38,498 nucleotides of DNA, taken from Nonomuraea sp. SBT364 (GTDB taxonomy: Bacteria; Actinomycetota; Actinomycetes; Streptosporangiales; Streptosporangiaceae). A program made the translations under genes and the position numbers. Below the pieces are notes generated by a model that was not told the origin of the DNA, made no database searches, and saw only the letters and a list, made by a program, of their open reading frames with translations. The stretch covers positions 1 through 38,498 of the forward strand of contig NZ_LAVL01000076.1 of the NCBI RefSeq assembly GCF_001083785.1, read 5' to 3'. Position 1 is the first letter of the stretch; every line of letters starts with the position of its first letter. Below, in pieces: positions 17,106 to 24,632 of this stretch.

Positions 17106-17594
17106 GTGCTTGATCGTGAAGGTCCCGTACCTATCTACAAGCAGGTAGCCGATCTGATTCGCGAGCAGATCGAGCGTGGCGAACTGAAGGCCGGCGACCC
17201 GGTGCCCAGCGAAGCCAGACTTGAGAAGGACTACGAAATCGCGAGGACGACCGCGCGGCGGGTGGCGCGCGAACTACGCGAACAGGGCATGGCCTATACG
17301 ATCCAGGGCGAGGGGACATTCGTCGGCCGGCCCGGCGGCCCGCGTTCAGCGCGGAAGGTACCGCTATATCAGGCCATCGCCAATGAAATAGCCGAACGCA
17401 TCCAGCGAGGCGACATTCCGCCGAACAGAGCGATTCCCGGAGAAAAGGCGATGATGCAGCAATTCGGCGTCGCCAAGGTGACCGCCCGGCAGGCGGTCGC
17501 TCACCTCAGGGAGCAGGGCTGGGTATTCACCGTTCCCTATCGAGGAACTTTTGTCTCACCCAGTGACAAATGGCCCACACCCACCCCTGAATGA
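17106..17594 (+). CDS. Regulator with two GntR-type winged helices (copy 1)
   Basis: 162 residues from GTG 17106, chosen because the TATAAT box leaves no room for a leader. Residues 8-73 form one GntR winged helix (VPIYKQVADLIREQIERGEL, VPSEARLEKDYEIARTTARR, wing YTIQGEGTFVG). Residues 86-152 form a second (VPLYQAIANEIAERIQRGDI, IPGEKAMMQQFGVAKVTARQ, wing FTVPYRGTFVS). Only ten residues follow, so there is no UTRA, FCD or aminotransferase effector domain. It would bind DNA as a two-headed protein. The next gene is a paralogue of exactly the same length, so this is a tandem duplication. No ligand-sensing part can be seen. Confidence 0.88.
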   Translation: MLDREGPVPIYKQVADLIREQIERGELKAGDPVPSEARLEKDYEIARTTARRVARELREQGMAYTIQGEGTFVGRPGGPRSARKVPLYQAIANEIAERIQRGDIPPNRAIPGEKAMMQQFGVAKVTARQAVAHLREQGWVFTVPYRGTFVSPSDKWPTPTPE

Positions 17595-17607
17595 AGGGGG
17601 GAAGCTT

Positions 17608-17613
17608 TACCCT
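17608..17613 (+). promoter_or_regulatory. -10-like box before second regulator
   Basis: TACCCT, then six bases, then ATG 17620: the same spacing as TATAAT and GTG in copy 1. It suggests that copy 2 is also leaderless. The box matches the TANNNT pattern only. Confidence 0.4.
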
Positions 17614-17619
17614 GGCTCC

Positions 17620-18108
17620 ATGCTCGATCCCGAGAGTGACACTCACCTCTATCTGCAGATCTCGGAAATCATCAGAGCGCGGGTCGTTCAGTGCTCCCCC
17701 GGCGACCCAGTGGCGAGCGAGGCCGACATCCAGCGGGAGTTCGGCGTGGCCCGCACCACGGCGCGCAGAGCGATCCGAAGGCTGCGCGACGACGGACTGG
17801 TCCACACGGTGCAGGGTGAGGGCACGTACGTCGGCGTGGCCGAAGCGCCGCGAGCGCCACAAGAGATGCCCCTATATCAACATATAGCGGCAGAAATCGT
17901 GCAGCAGATCAGCTGCGGAGCCCTCACCCCTCGGCGGGCGATCCCCGGCGAGGCCGCGCTCGTCCGGCAATACGACGTCGCACGCGAGACGGTGCGACGG
18001 GCCATGGCACTCCTGAGAGAGCAGGGCTGGATCTACACGGTGCCGCAGCGCGGAAGCTACGTCTCGCCCGAAGAACGCTGGCCCGCCGCCCGAAAGCAGG
18101 CCGGATAG
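17620..18108 (+). CDS. Regulator with two GntR-type winged helices (copy 2)
   Basis: 162 residues from ATG 17620; a longer in-frame start at 17551 would overlap copy 1 by 44 bases. First winged helix: HLYLQISEIIRARVVQCSPG, VASEADIQREFGVARTTARR, wing HTVQGEGTYVG. Second: MPLYQHIAAEIVQQISCGAL, IPGEAALVRQYDVARETVRR, wing YTVPQRGSYVS. Domain order, length and closing motif (SPxxxWP) match copy 1, but sequence identity is moderate, so the duplication is old. As in copy 1 there is no effector domain. The recognition helices differ (IARTTARR versus VARTTARR in head 1, VAKVTARQ versus VARETVRR in head 2), so the second heads may read different sites. Confidence 0.87.
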   Translation: MLDPESDTHLYLQISEIIRARVVQCSPGDPVASEADIQREFGVARTTARRAIRRLRDDGLVHTVQGEGTYVGVAEAPRAPQEMPLYQHIAAEIVQQISCGALTPRRAIPGEAALVRQYDVARETVRRAMALLREQGWIYTVPQRGSYVSPEERWPAARKQAG

Positions 18109-18262
18109 CGAAATATCCCATTCGCAGAACGCCACCGCATCACGATTTCCGGGAAATCGGCTGCGCGAGGCGAGGTGGCCGGGGGAGAATATGTCGTGCG
18201 CGGCCATCGATCCGGTCTCCTGTTGTACTGCGCCTTTCGAGGGGGGACGCGATGGCCGCGCC

Positions 18263-18661
18263 TTATTCGTCGACCACCCGGAACGACACGCACACCACGA
18301 TGGTGGAGTCGTTCACCTCGTAGCCCTCGGCGCGCCAATAGCGCCGGTGTGATTCACGCCAGTCGTCGATGGTGGCGTAGCCCTCGCCCTCCGAGTGGGC
18401 GAATTCCCAGGTGACCTCCGAGAAGGGGACCTGGGAAATGGCCGTGACCTCGATGGTGGCCACCTGGGTGCCGGCGTCGCCGACCAGGGCGAGGTGTTCG
18501 CCGACGTGTTCCAGGGCTTCGTTCTCGACGTGGTAGTCGAGGTCGAGCAGGCCGGCCGTGCCCTGCTTGGCGCCTGACAGGGCAAGGTCGGTCAGCCAGG
18601 TGCGCATCTTGCCGGGAGTGCCCAGCTCCATCACCCGGAGGCCGTTCATACGTCCCCACAT
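18263..18661 (-). CDS. ASCH domain protein
   Basis: 132 residues from ATG 18661; ATG 18649 is also possible. The motifs are those of ASCH proteins, a PUA-like RNA-binding fold: RTWLTDLALSGAKQGTAGLL (the GxKxxT loop, here GAKQGTAG), HVGEHLALVGDAGTQVATIE, ISQVPFSEVTWEFAHSEGEG and ESHRRYW, closing with VVCVSFRVVD. Members include cytidine- and acetylcytidine-hydrolysing enzymes and RNA-binding regulators; which applies here is not visible. It lies 15 bases downstream of the ferritin-like gene and is probably co-transcribed with it. Confidence 0.85.
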   Translation of the reverse strand: MWGRMNGLRVMELGTPGKMRTWLTDLALSGAKQGTAGLLDLDYHVENEALEHVGEHLALVGDAGTQVATIEVTAISQVPFSEVTWEFAHSEGEGYATIDDWRESHRRYWRAEGYEVNDSTIVVCVSFRVVDE

Positions 18662-18676
18662 GTGCGGAATCGTACG

Positions 18677-19699
18677 TCAGAAGACCGGGATGATCTCCTC
18701 GGGGTTCACGAAGTCGACGGGGACGCCCTCCAGGTCGAGCTCGGGGATGGCGGGGAAGGCGATGCCCCAGCGCTCGACGATGGCGCGGACGCGGGCCATG
18801 GCGACGCGCCAGTTCTCCGCCTGTTCCTCGTACGACAGCAGGCCGAGGCCGGCGTCGCGGGCGTGGTCCATGAGGACGCGGTGGTTGGCCAGGAAGTAGG
18901 GGGGCAGCTCCCAGAAGCCTTCAGGGGGCTCCCAGAGGATCATCGACAGGAAGACGAACCCGGCGCGGAGTTGCCGGGTGATGAGGACGCGGGTGTCGTC
19001 GGTGAGGCCGGGCCATTCGTTCTCCAGGATCGTCATGCAGATCTGGAGGTGCCGGGATTCGTCGCGGCCGATCCGCTGGAACATCTCCTCGAACACCGGA
19101 TGCCGGGTGCCCGACGCCATTCCGCGGAAGAGGGTGGAGGCGGCCATCTCCCCCATCATGAAACTGGTGAACAGCACCGGCAGCGAGTATTTGCCGACGG
19201 CGCTGCTGTAGCCGTTCCAGTAGCGGCCGCCGTTGTGGTAAAGCCAGCCGATGTTGTTGTGAGCGGCCTTTTCCAGGTCGTCGGCGGGGGTCCAGTCGAG
19301 AGGGCCGCCGGGCCATAGTTTGGCGATGCTGCGCTGGCAGCATTCCTCGTGGTTCATCTCGTCGCGGGTGATCGAGAAGAAGCACTTCCTGACCGGGTCC
19401 TCCTCATGCTTCTCGAACGCCTGGATGGTGGCGCGGGCGAACACCGCCGGCCCCGAGGCGTCGAAGTTGGCCAGGACCGCGAACCAGTACATGATGCCGA
19501 GCCGCTGCTCGCGGGTGAAGTCGGCCGGGTCGAGATCGTCCCAGGGCAGGTCGGCCGGATTCCACAGCGTGCGCTTGGACTTCTCGTAGATGGCCGCGAG
19601 CTTCTCGGTCTCGACCCGCCATTCCATCGGATAGATGTTCGGTTGCGGGATTTCCGGCGCGGGCCAGAAGCCGCCTTCGGGGATCGTGAGGTCCGCCAT
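18677..19699 (-). CDS. Ferritin-like / R2-like diiron protein
   Basis: 340 residues from ATG 19699, preceded by GGAGGT at the ideal spacing. It is helical, with two clear diiron half-sites: SITRDEMNHEECCQRSIAKL (ExxH) and QRIGRDESRHLQICMTILE (ExxH). A further Glu in MMGEMAASTLF could complete the site. This arrangement fits ferritin-like oxygenases related to the ribonucleotide reductase small subunit and to AurF-like N-oxygenases. The tyrosyl-radical context of class Ib R2 is not evident and no large subunit is nearby, so I favour an oxidase/oxygenase or a metal-handling role. Substrate unknown. Confidence 0.82.
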   Translation of the reverse strand: MADLTIPEGGFWPAPEIPQPNIYPMEWRVETEKLAAIYEKSKRTLWNPADLPWDDLDPADFTREQRLGIMYWFAVLANFDASGPAVFARATIQAFEKHEEDPVRKCFFSITRDEMNHEECCQRSIAKLWPGGPLDWTPADDLEKAAHNNIGWLYHNGGRYWNGYSSAVGKYSLPVLFTSFMMGEMAASTLFRGMASGTRHPVFEEMFQRIGRDESRHLQICMTILENEWPGLTDDTRVLITRQLRAGFVFLSMILWEPPEGFWELPPYFLANHRVLMDHARDAGLGLLSYEEQAENWRVAMARVRAIVERWGIAFPAIPELDLEGVPVDFVNPEEIIPVF

Positions 19700-19741
19700 G
19701 TGACACCTCCACCCCCATCCTGCGTCCAGGCGTCACGGCTT

Positions 19742-20653
19742 TCAAGTACGGGCGCGCTGCGTGATGGCGACACATACGAGTACGGCCAGCGCCGCGGCCA
19801 CGGTCGCCGGGCCGTACCGCTCCCCCATGAGGAACCACGCCCACACGAGCGTGAGCAGCGGCTGGGTGAGCTGGGTCTGGCCGGCCCGGGCGATGCCGCC
19901 CCTGGCCAGGCCCGCGTACCAGGGGAAGAAGCCGAGGAACATCGAGATCAGGCCGGCGTAGGCGAGCCCGGCGAGGGAGGCCGGGCCGGGGGTGACGGGA
20001 GTGGTGAGGGCCAGGACGGCGGTGACCGGGGCGGTGACGGGCAGGGACAGGACGAGCGCGTACGAGATCACCTGCCAGCCGGGGGTGGTGCGGGCGAGGG
20101 TGGCGCCTTCGGTGTAGCCGATGGCGGCGGAGATCAGCGCGCCGGCCAGGAGGAGGTCGGGCCAGGCCGCGCCGGAGCCGCCGCGGGTGAGGGTGAAGGC
20201 GGTGATGGCGACGGCGCCGGTCGCGCAGGCGGCCCAGAAGAGCGGGCGAGGGCGTTCGCCGGCGCGCAGGACGGCGCAGGCGGCGGTGGCGGCGGGCAGC
20301 AGGCCCGTCACGACGGCGGCGTGCGCGGTGCTCGCGCCCAGGTCGAGGGCCAGGCCGCTGAAGACGGGGAAGCCGAAGACGACGCCCAGGGAGATGAACA
20401 GGTACGGACGCGGGTTCGGCGGGATCAGCGGCAGGCGGGCGGCCTTGAGGCAGATCACGGCCACGACTCCGGCGATGAGGGCCCGGCCGATGGCGACCAG
20501 CCAGGGGTCGAAGCCGTCCATCGCGTAGACGGTGGCGGGGAAGGAGCCGGAGAACGCCAGGACGCCGAGGAAGGCCAGGGCGGTGCCCCGGCGGGCGTCG
20601 GTGGTCGGGACCGCTACTCCAGCGGTGGCGATAGCGCTATCCTGTGCCTTCAT
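19742..20653 (-). CDS. DMT-superfamily exporter (EamA)
   Basis: 303 residues from ATG 20653; an in-frame start eight codons upstream would lie inside the divergent gene. Ten hydrophobic segments in two EamA repeats are visible, for example LAFLGVLAFSGSFPATVYAM, LLLAGALISAAIGYTEGATL and TLVWAWFLMGERYGPATVAA, the last being the characteristic repeat ending with a glutamate. EamA proteins usually export amino acids or metabolites. The gene is divergent from, and its start codon overlaps that of, a MocR regulator. The exporter is therefore the likely regulated target, and an amine or amino acid the likely effector (inference). Confidence 0.93.
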   Translation of the reverse strand: MKAQDSAIATAGVAVPTTDARRGTALAFLGVLAFSGSFPATVYAMDGFDPWLVAIGRALIAGVVAVICLKAARLPLIPPNPRPYLFISLGVVFGFPVFSGLALDLGASTAHAAVVTGLLPAATAACAVLRAGERPRPLFWAACATGAVAITAFTLTRGGSGAAWPDLLLAGALISAAIGYTEGATLARTTPGWQVISYALVLSLPVTAPVTAVLALTTPVTPGPASLAGLAYAGLISMFLGFFPWYAGLARGGIARAGQTQLTQPLLTLVWAWFLMGERYGPATVAAALAVLVCVAITQRART

Positions 20654-20673
20654 GGACAACGATAGCAGTATCG
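20629..20673. promoter_or_regulatory. Paired operator over two divergent leaderless promoters
   Basis: Two copies of CGATAGCNNTATC, at 20629-20641 and 20660-20672, lie 31 bp (about three helical turns) apart on either side of the overlapping start codons. Each is itself near-palindromic (CGATAGCGCTATC is perfect over GATAGCGCTATC). The first overlaps a plus-strand -10-like TATCCT (20638-20643); the second contains, on the minus strand, TATCGT five bases before the exporter ATG. The arrangement suits a dimeric MocR protein closing both promoters. Confidence 0.6.
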
Positions 20674-22052
20674 CCACGATTGCCGCGATCCTGCGGGAGG
20701 AGGCGGGTCAGCTCCGGCCCGGGGACCGGCTGACGCCGAGCCGGGAGATCGTGCGGCGGCACGGGGTGAGCCCGGTGACCGTGTCGCGGGCGCTCGGGCA
20801 GCTCGCGGCCGAAGGCACGGTGGTGACCCGGCCCGGGAGCGGCGCGTTCGTCGCGGACCGGCGGGAGTGGGCGCCTGACGCGGCCGACCTCTCCTGGCAG
20901 ACGGTGGCGCTCGGGGACCGGGTGGTGGCCGATGAGCCGGTGGCGGCGCTGCTGGGCACGGCGCCGGAGGGGGTGGTACCGCTGACCGGCGGCTACCTGC
21001 ATCCGCGCATCCGCCCGGACCGGCAGCTCGCGGCCGCCGCGGCACGGGCCGCACGCAGGCCGGACGCGTGGGCGATGCCGCCGCTGAGCGGGCTCGGGGA
21101 GCTGCGAGGCTGGTTCGCCCAGCAGGCCGGCGGGGACGTGACCGCGGCCGACGCGCTGATCGTGAGCGGCGGGCAGGCGGCGCTCACCCACGCCTTCCGG
21201 GCACTGGCCGCGCCGGGGACGCCGGTGCTGGTGGAGACGCCGACGTACCCGGGGGCGCTGGCGGCGGCGAAGGCGGCCGGGCTGCGGGCCACCGGGGTGC
21301 CGATCGACCGGGACGGGGTGCGGCCCGACCTGCTGGCGGAGGCGTTCGCGGTGTCGGGGGCACGGGTGTTCCTGTGCCAGCCGACCCTGCACAACCCCAC
21401 GGGGGCGACGCTGCCGGAGGAGCGCCGCAGGCAGGTGCTGGAGGTGGCCAGGGCCGCGGGGGCGTTCGTGATCGAGGACGACTACGCCCACTACCTGTCC
21501 GAGGCCGCGCCGGCGTCGCTGCTGTCGATGGACGCGCACGGGACCGTGGTGCACATCCACTCGCTGACCAAGATCCTGTCGCCGAGCATGCGGGTGGCGG
21601 CCGTCGTCGCCCGGGGACCGGCGGCGCACCGGCTGCGGGCGGGGCAGCTGGTCGAGTCGTTCTTCGTGGCGCGGCCGCTGCAGGAGACGGCGCTGGAGTT
21701 CGTCGGCTCGCCGGCCTGGCGGCGGCATCTCGGGGCGGTGCACGCCGAGCTCGGGGCCCGGCGCGACGCGCTCACCGCCGCGCTGGCCGCGCGGATGCCG
21801 GACGCGCCGCCGTACCTGGTGCCGGCCGGCGGCATGCACCTGTGGCTGCGGCTGCCGCCGGAGACGGACGAGCACGCCCTGGTGGAGGCGGCCAAGCGCA
21901 ACGGCGTGCTGGTGAGCGCGGGCAGGATGTACTACCCGGCCGAGCCGCCCGGCCCGCGCCTGCGCGTCACCCACATGGCGCCGGCGAACCTGCCGGAACT
22001 CGCCGAAGGAGTGAGCCGCCTGGCCAAGGCGCTGGCCGGCACGCTCGGTTGA
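20652..22052 (+). CDS. MocR-type regulator (GntR wHTH fused to aminotransferase)
   Basis: 466 residues from ATG 20652. Residues 5-70 form a GntR winged helix (ILREEAGQLRPGDRLTPSRE, VSPVTVSRALGQLAAEGTVV, wing TRPGSGAFVADR). Residues ~95-466 form a fold-type I aminotransferase domain with SGGQAALTHAFRAL, CQPTLHNPTGATLP, FVIEDDYAHYLSE and the PLP lysine K307 in HSLTKILSPSMRV. Such proteins use PLP as a sensor and control vitamin B6, GABA, taurine or exporter genes. The start shares two bases with the exporter start on the other strand. Regulation of both genes through the operator pair at 20629-20673 is likely. Confidence 0.95.
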   Translation: MDNDSSIATIAAILREEAGQLRPGDRLTPSREIVRRHGVSPVTVSRALGQLAAEGTVVTRPGSGAFVADRREWAPDAADLSWQTVALGDRVVADEPVAALLGTAPEGVVPLTGGYLHPRIRPDRQLAAAAARAARRPDAWAMPPLSGLGELRGWFAQQAGGDVTAADALIVSGGQAALTHAFRALAAPGTPVLVETPTYPGALAAAKAAGLRATGVPIDRDGVRPDLLAEAFAVSGARVFLCQPTLHNPTGATLPEERRRQVLEVARAAGAFVIEDDYAHYLSEAAPASLLSMDAHGTVVHIHSLTKILSPSMRVAAVVARGPAAHRLRAGQLVESFFVARPLQETALEFVGSPAWRRHLGAVHAELGARRDALTAALAARMPDAPPYLVPAGGMHLWLRLPPETDEHALVEAAKRNGVLVSAGRMYYPAEPPGPRLRVTHMAPANLPELAEGVSRLAKALAGTLG

Positions 22053-22064
22053 TCACGCACCGAG

Positions 22065-22070
22065 TAGAGT
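22065..22070 (+). promoter_or_regulatory. -10-like box, leaderless CGNR gene
   Basis: TAGAGT followed by six bases and ATG 22077, the same geometry as other leaderless starts in this window. No ribosome site precedes the gene, which supports leaderless translation. Confidence 0.4.
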
Positions 22071-22076
22071 GTCCTC

Positions 22077-22598
22077 ATGCTGGTGACGGCGGAGTTGGTG
22101 CGCGACTTCGTGAACACCTATGACGTCGAGGCCGACGCCGACGACCTGGGCACCCCCTCCGAGCTGGGCGTCTGGCTGCGTGAGCGCGCGCTGGCCGGCT
22201 CCCGCGACCGGGCCACCGACGACGATCTGGCGACCGCGATCGCGCTGCGCGAGGGATTGCGGGCGGCGCTGCGGCGGCGGCCCGGCGCGAGCCCGCCCGA
22301 GCTGCCCCGCCTGCCGCTCACCGTGGTGATCGGAACGCGGCCCGGCCTGGTCCCGGTGGCGGGGGGCGTGCCGGGGGCTCTGGCCAGGATCGCGGCGGCG
22401 GCGACCGACAGTTCGTGGGAGCGGTTGAAGGTGTGCTCGGAGGACACCTGTCAGTGGGCGTTCATCGACGCTTCCAAGAACCGCTCCCGGTCGTGGTGTT
22501 CGATGAGGGTCTGCGGTAACCGCACTAAAACGCGCGCATACCGGGCGAGGAAGCAGGGTTCGCGTCGTCTCCAACCTTCAAACACCGATACGGTGTAA
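22077..22598 (+). CDS. CGNR zinc-finger protein (ABATE domain)
   Basis: 173 residues from ATG 22077. The N-terminus LVTAELVRDFVNTYDVE is the ABATE-domain opening, followed by LREGLRAALRRR. The C-terminal zinc finger spans residues 113-155: WERLKVCSEDTCQWAFIDAS, NRSRSWCSMRVCGNRTKT, with C120, C125, C141 and C146 as ligands and the CGNR tetrapeptide that names the family. These proteins are presumed stress-linked transcription regulators. It follows the MocR gene by 24 bases but has its own -10-like box. The last ~15 residues are extra basic sequence of no clear role. Confidence 0.92.
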   Translation: MLVTAELVRDFVNTYDVEADADDLGTPSELGVWLRERALAGSRDRATDDDLATAIALREGLRAALRRRPGASPPELPRLPLTVVIGTRPGLVPVAGGVPGALARIAAAATDSSWERLKVCSEDTCQWAFIDASKNRSRSWCSMRVCGNRTKTRAYRARKQGSRRLQPSNTDTV

Positions 22599-22642
22599 CT
22601 CGTGCCTCATGGCATGAACAGCAGGCGAAGGAGCGGGCCGAG

Positions 22643-23251
22643 ATGGCAGACGTAGGCGTCCGGGCGGCCCGGCGCGAGGATGTTCTCCAAGTGGCGAATG
22701 TTCAGGTCCGCGCCTGGCGCTACGGCTACCGGGACTTCCTGCCCGAGGGCCCCCTCGAGCAGATGACCGGCCCGGCGGCCGAGAAGATGTGGCTACGCCA
22801 GTGGGACGAGGCGATCGTCGCCCCGCCCACCTCACGGCACCGCGTCCTGGTGGCGGTGGAGACCATCCTCGACACCGAGGGCTTCCCCGCGCTGGGCGCC
22901 GGCGGCAACGCCGCCCCGGCCACGCCGCGCGGCGGCGAGCGGGTGGTCGGCCTGGCCTCGCACGCGCCCGCCGAGGATCCCGACCTCGACCCGACGGTCG
23001 CGGCGGAGATGCTGACGCTGCTGGTGGACCCGGACTTCGTCCGGCGCGGCCACGGCAGCCGCCTGCTGAACGCGACGGTCGACCACCTGCGCGAGGACGG
23101 CTACCGCCAGATCGTCACCTGGGTGTTCGCCGACAACTACGCGGTCCTCGGCTTCCTGGAGTCGGCAGGATGGGGCGAGGACATGGCGGAGCGGGTGCTC
23201 GACATGGGCCGCCCGATCCGCATGATCAGGCTCACGACCGACATCAGCTAG
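22643..23251 (+). CDS. GNAT-family N-acetyltransferase
   Basis: 202 residues from ATG 22643, with a ribosome site (AAGGAG) about 12 bases upstream. The N-terminal VRAARREDVLQVANVQVRAW and YGYRDFLPEGPLEQM are typical of GNAT proteins. The acetyl-CoA loop is VDPDFVRRGHGSRLLNATVD (motif A), followed by VTWVFADNYAVLGFLESAGW (motif B). A Gly/Ala/Pro-rich insertion around residues 78-97 (GAGGNAAPATPRGGERV) lengthens the beta-turn before strand 4. Acceptor substrate unknown. It is 12 bases before menA and probably in the same transcript. Confidence 0.9.
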   Translation: MADVGVRAARREDVLQVANVQVRAWRYGYRDFLPEGPLEQMTGPAAEKMWLRQWDEAIVAPPTSRHRVLVAVETILDTEGFPALGAGGNAAPATPRGGERVVGLASHAPAEDPDLDPTVAAEMLTLLVDPDFVRRGHGSRLLNATVDHLREDGYRQIVTWVFADNYAVLGFLESAGWGEDMAERVLDMGRPIRMIRLTTDIS

Positions 23252-23263
23252 AGGATTCGACGC

Positions 23264-24139
23264 ATGGCAACCCCCGCTCAGTGGCTGGCCGGCGCGCGCC
23301 CGCGTACGCTGCCGAACGCCGTCGTCCCGGTCATGGCCGGCACCGGCGTGGCGATCGGCGAGGGCGGCTTCGTCTGGTGGCGCGCGATCCTGGCGCTGCT
23401 CGTCGCGCTGCTGCTGCAGATCGGCGTCAACTACGCCAACGACTACAGCGACGGCATCCGCGGCACCGACGACCAGCGGGTCGGGCCGATGCGCCTGGTG
23501 GGCTCGCGGGTGGCCACGCCGCCTCAGGTGCTCGCGGCCGCCCTCGGCAGCTTCGCCGCCGCGGCGGTGCTCGGGCTGGTGCTGGTGCTGGTCACGCGGG
23601 CCTGGTGGGTGCTCCTGGTGGGCGCCGCCGCCATCGCCGCCGGCTGGTTCTACACCGGGGGCAAGACGCCGTACGGGTACCGCGCCCTGGGTGAGGTGTC
23701 CGTCTTCGTGTTCTTCGGGGTGGTGCCGGTGGTCGGCACCGCGTTCGTGCAGACCGAGCAGCTCACCTGGCCGGCGCTGGTGGCGTCGGTGCCGGTCGGG
23801 CTGCTGTCGTGCTCGATGCTGGTGGTCAACAACCTGCGCGACGTGGGCACCGACGAGGAGTCGGGCAAGCGGACGCTCGCGGTCGTGCTCGGCGCGCCGC
23901 GTACCCGTGTCCTGTACGCGACCTGCCTGATCGTGCCGTTCGCGGTGGCGCTGGCGATGGCGCCCGTGGCCCCGGCCGCCGCGCTCGCGGTGCTGGCCGC
24001 GCCACTGGCGATCTCGCCCGTCCGTGCGGTGCTGGGCGGCGCCACCGGTCCGGCGCTGATCGCCGTGCTGCAGCAGACCGGCAAGCTCCAGATGGCCTAC
24101 GGGCTGCTGCTCGCGATCGGCCTGGCCGTGACGCTGTAG
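23264..24139 (+). CDS. menA: 1,4-dihydroxy-2-naphthoate polyprenyltransferase
   Basis: 291 residues, the usual length, with ribosome site GAGGA before ATG 23264. It is an integral-membrane UbiA-type prenyltransferase that attaches the isoprenoid tail to 1,4-dihydroxy-2-naphthoate, giving demethylmenaquinone. The first aspartate motif is NYANDYSDGIRGTDD, the second is VNNLRDVGTDEESGKR; both bind the prenyl diphosphate through magnesium. The opening WLAGARPRTLPNAVVPVMAG is a MenA hallmark, and about eight hydrophobic helices fill the rest. No other men gene is in the window. It marks the last housekeeping gene before the peptide/NTPase locus. Confidence 0.95.
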   Translation: MATPAQWLAGARPRTLPNAVVPVMAGTGVAIGEGGFVWWRAILALLVALLLQIGVNYANDYSDGIRGTDDQRVGPMRLVGSRVATPPQVLAAALGSFAAAAVLGLVLVLVTRAWWVLLVGAAAIAAGWFYTGGKTPYGYRALGEVSVFVFFGVVPVVGTAFVQTEQLTWPALVASVPVGLLSCSMLVVNNLRDVGTDEESGKRTLAVVLGAPRTRVLYATCLIVPFAVALAMAPVAPAAALAVLAAPLAISPVRAVLGGATGPALIAVLQQTGKLQMAYGLLLAIGLAVTL

Positions 24140-24243
24140 CCGTCCGGCGGGTCCTGCATGACGGAGCCGGTGTTCGGAGAGGGGACCCAGGTGCGGCACG
24201 ACAGGACCCCGATCTGGCGGTGATCGCCGGGCCCGGCGCGGGA

Positions 24244-24582
24244 GTGCGCGGGGCGATCGCGGGCAACCCGCGCAGCAGCCGGTCGGCGCGCGGGCACAGC
24301 GCGCGTGAGCTGGCCGACCTGACCGGGGTGAGCAAGGCGCTCATCTCGCGGATCGAGCGCGGGGTGGACGATCTCGCCGGGGGCGACTGTCAGGGCCGCC
24401 CCCCGCCGGCTCGGGGCGGGCCGTACACCGAGGTGGACGTGGACGAGAGGCCCGGCGCCATCGAGCTGATCACCGAGCTGGGCGGCGGCTCCTGGCTCGT
24501 CCCCACCGTCGTGCTGCCGGACGGCTCCGTCCTCGTCAACCGCTCGCTCCAGGAGATCCGGGACGCGATCACAGTTCGATAA
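24244..24582 (+). pseudogene. Fused remnants: XRE helix-turn-helix piece and mycoredoxin tail
   Basis: One frame carries HSARELADLTGVSKALISRI followed by ERG, the core of an XRE-type helix-turn-helix, and then, after ~20 residues, PYTEVDVDERPGAIELITEL, VPTVVLPDGSVLVNRSLQEI and a stop at 24580-24582. The second part is the C-terminal two thirds of a mycoredoxin/glutaredoxin (cis-Pro region VPTVV, then PDGSVLVNP-like). The redox CxxC of the mycoredoxin and both ends of the HTH protein are missing. I read it as a deletion that joined two unrelated genes. A deliberate fusion is unlikely because the active site is gone. Confidence 0.65.
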
Positions 24583-24632
24583 CACGCGGTATAGGGCCTC
24601 CGGGACGATGCATCCTCGTTTCTGGAGGGACA

